This document shows, piece after piece, positions 1-4,320 of a stretch of DNA of 10,062 nt. Source of the DNA: CAZMGD01 sp964565705 (lineage in GTDB: Bacteria; Actinomycetota; Acidimicrobiia; Acidimicrobiales; Ilumatobacteraceae); NCBI GenBank assembly GCA_964565705.1, contig CAZMGD010000131.1, positions 1 through 10,062 of the forward strand. Reading direction: 5' to 3'. Position 1 is the first letter of the stretch; every line of letters starts with the position of its first letter. Position numbers and translations under genes: made by a program. A model generated the notes under the pieces. It was given only the letters and a program-made list of their open reading frames with translations, made no database searches and was not told where the DNA came from.

Positions 1-248
1 GACACCGCGGCCTTGATGCCCTCGATCATCTCCGGGTCGCTCATCCGCGCGACACCGCCGTCGCGGCGGATGTCCGCGGGCACCCGTTCGAGCGCCATGA
101 CCGCGCAGGCGCCGGCATCCTCGGCGATCGTCGCCTGCTCAGGGGTGACCACGTCCATGATCACGCCGCCCTTGAGCATCTCGGCGAGCCCTCGCTTCAC
201 CGGATAGCCGCCGGTGGTGCGTGCAGACGAGGAGGGCTGTTCAGTCAT
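1..248 (-). CDS. pdxS: Pyridoxal 5'-phosphate synthase, lyase (synthase) subunit PdxS, N-terminal part
   Basis: PdxS condenses ribose 5-phosphate, glyceraldehyde 3-phosphate and ammonia (supplied by the glutaminase PdxT) into pyridoxal 5'-phosphate in the cytoplasm. Only the first 82 codons are in the window; the gene continues past the left edge. The translation runs from MTEQPSSSARTT through VKRGLAEMLKGGVIMDVVTP (residues 17-36) to VMALERVPADIRRDGGVARM (50-69), which is the highly conserved opening of the PdxS TIM barrel. Asp32 in the IMDVV segment matches the essential Asp of Bacillus subtilis PdxS (Asp24). The Schiff-base lysine would fall at about residue 89, outside the window. The ATG at 248-246 gives a short 15-residue leader before the conserved core. 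It has no Shine-Dalgarno but a TACGAT box seven bases upstream, so a leaderless transcript is plausible. It is the last visible gene of a minus-strand run, 54 bases after the DUF3048 gene. pdxT would be expected further left. Confidence 0.95.
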   Translation of the reverse strand, partial: MTEQPSSSARTTGGYPVKRGLAEMLKGGVIMDVVTPEQATIAEDAGACAVMALERVPADIRRDGGVARMSDPEMIEGIKAAV

Positions 249-255
249 GGTCGAA

Positions 256-261
256 ATCGTA
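256..261 (-). promoter_or_regulatory. Candidate -10 box for a leaderless pdxS transcript
   Basis: On the minus strand TACGAT is followed by exactly seven bases (TTCGACC) and then the ATG of pdxS. TANNNT at this distance places the transcription start on or next to the A of the start codon, the usual layout of actinobacterial leaderless genes. I see no convincing -35 at 17-18 bases. pdxS could therefore be transcribed apart from the genes in front of it. Confidence 0.5.
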
Positions 262-302
262 CCGGTCGAGCACCCCGTCGGCCGGTACGACTTCCGGGCA
301 CG

Positions 303-1412
303 TCAGGACACGGTGAGCGTGCCGACCTCGGTGAGCTCCATCCAGGTGTTGCCGGGGTTGAGCAGGATCGAGTTGCCGGCATCGTCGACGAACGTCCACG
401 GTGAGTGCTCGTCGGGCCGGTTCCACGTGCCATGGGCGACGACGCCGTCGCGGAACACGAACGCCTCCCCCGAGCCGAACGGCTGGGCATCCGGACTGGT
501 CGCGTCCACCGGGCTCGGCCGGTACTCGACGTAGGCCACGACGACGTTCTCGGTGGAGATCTGCACGCCGTCGGCGTCTACGTGCGGCTTGCCCTGCTGC
601 GACCGGAACCAGCGGCCGCTGGCCGGGTCGTATTCCCAGTTCACCCGGACCCCACCTTCCATCGACACGTTGGCCATCGTCGCCGGATCGCCGGTCGCCG
701 CGACGCCGGCGGCGGCGTAGCTGAACTGCGGTGGCGGTGGCGAGAGCTCCTCGGGTGAGTTGGCCCAGAGCACGTCGAGGTGTCCGTAGAGGTTGTGGGG
801 TGACTTGCGATCGCTGCGGCGGAACGTGATGCCGAGCGGCTTGGCCTTCGACTCGTTGAACGCCACCAGCTCGCTCGCGTCGATCGCCTTCGTCACCCCA
901 GGGTTGCCACCGCTCCACAGGAACAGTGGGTGGTCGAGCGACTCGAGCACGTAGGGGTCCTGGGTGCGGCCCGAGCGGATCGGCCCGACCGGCTCAGGCG
1001 CCTGCGAATGGAACACGGCGGCGAAGCGCGTCCAGCCCTTGATGTTCTCCTCGTACACGATGTCGGCCTGGTTCAGGCCGGACTGGGGCTGCGCGGCGGG
1101 CACGTTGTCGATCTTCACGACGACCGCGCGCCGCAGCGGGGTCAGGTCGGCTGGGTCGGCGACCGGCAGGCCGGTCAACGGCCAGGTCGGGGCCGGCGCG
1201 GCGGTCGTGGTCGGGGCCGGTTCGGTCGAGGTGGTCGTGGCCGGTTCGGTCGAGGTGGTCGTGGTGGCCTTCGTCGTGGTCGGCGCGACGGTGGTGGTCG
1301 CGGCGGTGGTCGTCGTCTCGGCGCTGTCGTCGCCGCCACCGCAGGCGGCAAGGGCGAAGGTGGCAGCGAGGCTGATGGCGACGAGGCGGCGGCGTCGGGT
1401 GGTTCGTGTCAT
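303..1412 (-). CDS. DUF3048 (YerB-family) domain lipoprotein with threonine-rich linker
   Basis: This is a predicted exported lipoprotein of 369 residues. Residues 1-24 form a lipoprotein signal peptide: four arginines (6-9), a hydrophobic stretch (10-22) and the lipobox LAAC with lipidated Cys24. Residues 32-76 are a flexible Thr/Ala/Pro linker that probably spans the cell wall. The folded part begins near WPLTGLPV (77-84) and carries DUF3048 hallmarks: VVVKIDNVPAAQPQSGLNQA (97-116), DIVYEE (117-122), the TRFAAVFHS strand (128-136), PVGPIRSGRTQD (141-152) and PLFLWSGGN (162-170). The C-terminal subdomain ends in NPGNTWMEL (352-360). The biochemical function of the family is not established; Bacillus YerB is its best-known member. 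The ATG at 1412 was chosen because GAGGGGAG lies five bases upstream and the signal peptide begins there. The reading frame stays open further upstream, but only as a shadow inside htpX. It lies 35 bases after htpX, so it is probably co-transcribed with it. Confidence 0.9.
   Translation of the reverse strand: MTRTTRRRRLVAISLAATFALAACGGGDDSAETTTTAATTTVAPTTTKATTTTSTEPATTTSTEPAPTTTAAPAPTWPLTGLPVADPADLTPLRRAVVVKIDNVPAAQPQSGLNQADIVYEENIKGWTRFAAVFHSQAPEPVGPIRSGRTQDPYVLESLDHPLFLWSGGNPGVTKAIDASELVAFNESKAKPLGITFRRSDRKSPHNLYGHLDVLWANSPEELSPPPPQFSYAAAGVAATGDPATMANVSMEGGVRVNWEYDPASGRWFRSQQGKPHVDADGVQISTENVVVAYVEYRPSPVDATSPDAQPFGSGEAFVFRDGVVAHGTWNRPDEHSPWTFVDDAGNSILLNPGNTWMELTEVGTLTVS
1216..1263. repeat. 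Exact 24-bp tandem duplication in the lipoprotein linker
   Basis: Two identical, directly adjacent 24-base units (1216-1239 and 1240-1263) encode two copies of TTTSTEPA (residues 51-58 and 59-66) in the Thr-rich linker of the DUF3048 lipoprotein. The unit is eight codons, so gaining or losing a copy keeps the frame. Identity of the DNA, not only of the protein, points to a recent duplication. Confidence 0.9.
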
Positions 1413-1417
1413 GGGGG

Positions 1418-1425
1418 CTCCCCTC
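1418..1425 (-). promoter_or_regulatory. Ribosome binding site of the DUF3048 lipoprotein gene
   Basis: GAGGGGAG on the minus strand sits five bases in front of the ATG at 1412. It is one of only two clear Shine-Dalgarno sequences in the window and it decides the start of this gene. Confidence 0.75.
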
Positions 1426-1447
1426 ACAGGGATTCGGGGGGTATGGA

Positions 1448-2353
1448 TCACAGCTCTCTCAGCAGGGCGATGCGCTCCTCGAGCGGCGGGTGCGTGTCGA
1501 ACATCCCGTGGGTCTTGCCGAGACGACCGTCGTCGCCGACACCGCTCATGGGCTGCTCGATCCACAGGTGGGCGGTGGCCGTCGTGGCCGAGTGCGTCAC
1601 CGTCGTGTCATCGCGCAGCTTCTCGAGGGCAGAGATCAGCCCGGGGGGATACCGGGTGAGTTGGCACGCCGACACGTCGGCGAGCGTCTCGCGACGGCGG
1701 CTGATCGCGGCCTGCATCGCCTTGGCGACGAACGGCGCGAAGATCAACAGGGCGAAGCCGACGAGCGCCAGCGGGTTGTTCCCGCCGTTGTGGTCGCCGT
1801 CGCGGCGCGCCCGCCCGCCGTTCCACCACATCATCCGGATGGCCATGTCGGTCAGCAGCGCGACGGCACCCACCAACGTGACGGCGATCGTGGACACGAG
1901 GATGTCGTAGTTGCGGATGTGCGACAGCTCGTGGGCCAGCACGCCTTCGAGCTCGACCCGGTTCATCATCTCGAGCAGCCCGGTCGTGACCGCCACTGCG
2001 GCGTGCTGCGGGTTGCGCCCCGTGGCGAAGGCGTTCGGCGCCGGGTCGTCCACGATGTAGATCCGGGGCTTGGGCAAGCCGCCGGCGATGCACAGGCCTT
2101 CGACCAGGTTGTGGAGGCGCTTGTACTGCTCCGGATCGGCGGGCTTGGCCCGGCTGACCGCGAGTGCGATCGAGTCCGCCTTCCAGTAGGAGCCGAACGC
2201 CATCGCACCGGCGACGGCGAGCGCGATCACCGTGCCGTAGACGCCGTACCCGATCAGGTAGCCGACGGCAGCACCGACCGCGACCAGGATCAGCACGAAG
2301 GCGACGATCATGAGCACCGTGCGGCGCTTGTTGGCGGCGATCTGCTCGAACAT
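1448..2353 (-). CDS. htpX: M48-family membrane zinc metalloprotease HtpX
   Basis: HtpX is an inner-membrane zinc protease that degrades misfolded or damaged membrane proteins. This copy has 301 residues, the usual length. It opens with MFEQIAANKRRT and two hydrophobic segments (about 13-35 and 38-55). The family segment PRIYIVDDPAPNAFATGRNP (96-115) and AVAVTTGLLE (119-128) follow. The zinc motif HELSH is at 141-145 (catalytic Glu142), with the third ligand expected at Glu222 in RRRETLADVSA (219-229). Two more hydrophobic segments lie at about 153-170 and 195-215. The end, THPPLEERI (287-295), is the typical C-terminal HtpX signature. All catalytic elements are present. It lies 63 bases downstream of lemA and 35 bases upstream of the lipoprotein gene, all on the minus strand. 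No clear Shine-Dalgarno precedes the ATG; the start is supported by homology to the family N-terminus. Confidence 0.95.
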   Translation of the reverse strand: MFEQIAANKRRTVLMIVAFVLILVAVGAAVGYLIGYGVYGTVIALAVAGAMAFGSYWKADSIALAVSRAKPADPEQYKRLHNLVEGLCIAGGLPKPRIYIVDDPAPNAFATGRNPQHAAVAVTTGLLEMMNRVELEGVLAHELSHIRNYDILVSTIAVTLVGAVALLTDMAIRMMWWNGGRARRDGDHNGGNNPLALVGFALLIFAPFVAKAMQAAISRRRETLADVSACQLTRYPPGLISALEKLRDDTTVTHSATTATAHLWIEQPMSGVGDDGRLGKTHGMFDTHPPLEERIALLREL

Positions 2354-2416
2354 GACGGCGGGTCAGGCTACGGGCCCGATCAGGCCGTGGCGCGGATGCG
2401 CTCTCGCTGAGGGTGC

Positions 2417-3067
2417 TCAGGTACCCGGCGGGGCCGCCGGCGGCGCAGGCGGCGCAGGCGGAGGGGGCGGCGGCATGGTCGAGGGTGTGCCGAAGTTCAC
2501 GGGCGGCGCCTGGTCGAAGCTGACCTGCGGCACGCTGCGATCGGCCTCGTCCGCCTCGAAGTACTCCCGGTCCTGGAAGTTCATCATCTTGGCGAGGACG
2601 ACCGTCGGGAAGACCTGCAGCTTGTTGTTGTACTTGAGGACACTGTCGTTGTAGAACTGGCGCGCGTATCCGATGCGTCCCTCGGTCGCGGTCAGTTCCT
2701 CCTGCAAGGCGAGGAAGTTCTGGTTGGCCTTGAGGTCCGGGTAGGCCTCCGACAGCGCGAACACCTGGCGCAGCGCGCCGGTCAGCAGGTTGTCCGCTGC
2801 GGCCTGGTCGTGGGGGGAACCGCCAGCGGTCATCGCCGCGTTGCGGGCCTCGATCACTGCCTCGAGGGTCTGGCGCTCGTGGGCGGCGTAGCCCTTGACC
2901 GTCTCGATCAGGTTGGGGATGAGATCGATGCGCCGCTTGAGCTGCACGTCGATCTGTGCCCAGGAGTTGTCGACGCCGTTGCGCGACCGGACCAGCCCGT
3001 TGTACGCGTAGATCACGTACAGCACCAGCAGCACGATGAGGGCGATGACGATCAGGGTCACGATCAC
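2417..3067 (-). CDS. lemA: LemA family protein with proline-rich tail
   Basis: LemA proteins are small membrane-anchored proteins with a helical-bundle domain; their exact function is unsettled. This one has 216 residues from the GTG start. Residues 2-19 (IVTLIVIALIVLLVLYVI) form the N-terminal membrane helix. YNGLVRSRNGVDNSWAQIDV (22-41) and LKRRIDLIPNLIETVKGYAA (43-62) are the LemA signature, and ENLxA-like helices continue to KYNNKLQVFPTVVLAKMMNF (145-164) and YFEAD (169-173). After residue 175 the sequence becomes low-complexity and ends in a proline-rich tail (199-214). GTG at 3067 was chosen because it overlaps the TGA of the upstream glycosyltransferase as GTGA (translational coupling) and yields a family-like N-terminus. 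The alternative ATG at 3100 adds 11 residues and a 37-base overlap; neither has a clear Shine-Dalgarno. lemA next to an HtpX-type protease is a common arrangement, which suggests a joint membrane role here. Confidence 0.92.
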   Translation of the reverse strand: MIVTLIVIALIVLLVLYVIYAYNGLVRSRNGVDNSWAQIDVQLKRRIDLIPNLIETVKGYAAHERQTLEAVIEARNAAMTAGGSPHDQAAADNLLTGALRQVFALSEAYPDLKANQNFLALQEELTATEGRIGYARQFYNDSVLKYNNKLQVFPTVVLAKMMNFQDREYFEADEADRSVPQVSFDQAPPVNFGTPSTMPPPPPPAPPAPPAAPPGT

Positions 3068-4212
3068 CGGGCCAGCATATGCGCCAGCCGGGCCCGCCAT
3101 CGGTGACCGCGCGACGGCGCCGCGTCGTCGGCGGCGGACGCCTCGATCAGCGCTCGATACCTCGCCAGGTAGAGCTCGGCGAGCGTGCGCATCGAGAACT
3201 TCTCGGCGCGCGCGGCGCCAGCGCCGCGCAGCGGCGCGACCAACGCCTCGTCGTCGAGCGCGGCAGCGAGCGCTGCGATCAGCGCGTCGACGTCGCCGGG
3301 CGGCACCAGCAGCGCGTCGACGCCGTCGGTGGCGACGTTGCGGTAGCCGTCCAGCGCGCTGGCGACGACCGTCGTGCCCGCGGCCATCGCCTCGATCAGC
3401 ACCACGCCGAAGCTCTCGCCGTGCAACGACGGCGCGCAGAACACAGCGGCGCCGTTGAGTCGGGCGATCTTCTCCTCGTCGCTCACCCGGCCCAGCCACT
3501 CGATGCGGGGATCGCCCGCGTACTCCTGGCGCAGCCTCGCCGTGTCGGGTCCGTCGGACGCGATCCAGAGCCGGACGTCGCGCGGCATCCGGGCGTGGGC
3601 GGCAAGCAGCACGTCGAGGCCCTTGCGCGGTTCGTGCCGCCCGCAGAAGAAGACCGTCCGCTCCCCGCCCGGATGGGCCGGAAGATCGCGGAAGCGGTCG
3701 ATCTCGACGCCGTTGAACAGCACCTCGTAGTCCCCCGGCACGTACTGCTGCACGATCGCGAGTGCATCCTTGGACACCACGACTCGCTCGTCGAGGTAGC
3801 TCGCGGCGAGCCGGACCAAGGGGCCGAGGTACCGGTAGCTGGCCGAATCGCCCGCCATGTGGAACGTGCCGATCGCCGGTGACGAGCGGAGGATCAACGC
3901 GGTCATCGGCGGCCCGGGGGCGATCGGTTCGTGCAGGTGCACCACGTCGAAGGCCTCGTCGCGCAGCGCCCTGATCGTGCGCAGCGCAGCGGATGGATCC
4001 GGGGCCAACGGTGCGATCGAGCCGTTGGCCGCTGTGGGCAGGCTGTTGCCGAGCGGCGTCACGAACGTTGCCGGCGGCGCCCCGTCGCAGGGGCCGAGCA
4101 CCCGCGCCTCGTGACCGAGCGACCGCAGTTCGCGAGCGAGGCCCATCACCTGCGCCTGCACACCACCGGGGATGGTCAAGCTGTAGGGGCACACGAGGGC
4201 GATGCGCAGCAT
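3064..4212 (-). CDS. pimA: GT4 glycosyltransferase, PimA-like (phosphatidyl-myo-inositol mannosyltransferase)
   Basis: PimA transfers mannose from GDP-mannose to the 2-position of phosphatidyl-myo-inositol on the inner face of the plasma membrane, the first step toward PIMs and lipoglycans in actinobacteria. The protein has 382 residues, close to mycobacterial PimA. Visible landmarks are the N-terminal VCPYSLTIPGGVQ (7-19) with the GGV loop, NGS (63-65), HLHEP (92-96), TFHMA (116-120) with His118, FNGVEIDRF (166-174), GRHEPRKG (191-198) with the donor-phosphate Arg192 and Lys197, and the EX7E motif ESFGVVLIE (266-274). All match positions known as functional in PimA. ATG at 4212 gives the standard N-terminus. 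An in-frame GTG at 4227 adds five residues and lies nine bases after a TACGGT box, so it is a real alternative. The stop overlaps the lemA start. The lipid acceptor is inferred from similarity and from the nearby pdxS, which also lies near pimA in mycobacteria; another lipid acceptor remains possible. Confidence 0.82.
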   Translation of the reverse strand: MLRIALVCPYSLTIPGGVQAQVMGLARELRSLGHEARVLGPCDGAPPATFVTPLGNSLPTAANGSIAPLAPDPSAALRTIRALRDEAFDVVHLHEPIAPGPPMTALILRSSPAIGTFHMAGDSASYRYLGPLVRLAASYLDERVVVSKDALAIVQQYVPGDYEVLFNGVEIDRFRDLPAHPGGERTVFFCGRHEPRKGLDVLLAAHARMPRDVRLWIASDGPDTARLRQEYAGDPRIEWLGRVSDEEKIARLNGAAVFCAPSLHGESFGVVLIEAMAAGTTVVASALDGYRNVATDGVDALLVPPGDVDALIAALAAALDDEALVAPLRGAGAARAEKFSMRTLAELYLARYRALIEASAADDAAPSRGHRWRARLAHMLAR

Positions 4213-4236
4213 CGAGTCGGTCGACACAGTGGCCCG

Positions 4237-4242
4237 ACCGTA
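4237..4242 (-). promoter_or_regulatory. Candidate -10 box for the pimA-lemA-htpX operon
   Basis: TACGGT on the minus strand ends nine bases before an in-frame GTG (4227) and 24 bases before the ATG (4212) of the glycosyltransferase gene. It lies in the 108-base divergent gap, where an operon promoter must be expected. There is no recognisable -35. Transcription from here would give a leaderless or nearly leaderless mRNA if the GTG is used. Confidence 0.35.
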
Positions 4243-4307
4243 GCTGCGGCGACCGTGCGGGCCGCGACCGGCGCCCTGTTCGACGCGTTCGCGTGACACC
4301 CCGCTCG

Positions 4308-4313
4308 TAGTCT
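4308..4313 (+). promoter_or_regulatory. Candidate -10 box for a leaderless SNF2 gene transcript
   Basis: TAGTCT is followed by exactly seven bases (CCCGATC) and the GTG at 4321. This is the same geometry as at pdxS. An in-frame TGA at 4294-4296 excludes any earlier start, and no Shine-Dalgarno fits in front of the GTG, so a leaderless mRNA is the simplest reading. No clear -35 is visible. Confidence 0.5.
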
Positions 4314-4320
4314 CCCGATC

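Larger units (their letters stand above)
4213..4320. other. Divergent intergenic region between pimA-like and SNF2 genes
   Basis: This 108-base gap is the only divergent junction in the window and must carry the promoters of both blocks. Besides the two TANNNT boxes listed separately I see no strong palindrome, operator or riboswitch-like structure in it. No small open frame with a ribosome binding site was found. Confidence 0.6.

Noticed and set aside
930..1910. Plus-strand open frame with Gly/Arg-rich repeats
   Set aside because: The repeats are the reverse reading of the Thr-rich linker of the lipoprotein; there is no ribosome binding site and no domain.
1406..2410. 334-codon plus-strand open frame opposite htpX
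   Set aside because: It is antisense to a complete HtpX with all motifs, and its translation is low-complexity and resembles no known protein.
2354..2416. Weak hairpin around GGCC repeats between lemA and htpX
   Set aside because: The stem is only about four to six pairs with a bulge, which is expected by chance at this GC content; no T-run follows.
3205..3240. GC-rich inverted repeat (GGCGCC/GCGCCGCGC region) in the pimA-like gene
   Set aside because: It lies within coding sequence for an Ala/Gly/Arg-rich segment and is explained by codon composition.
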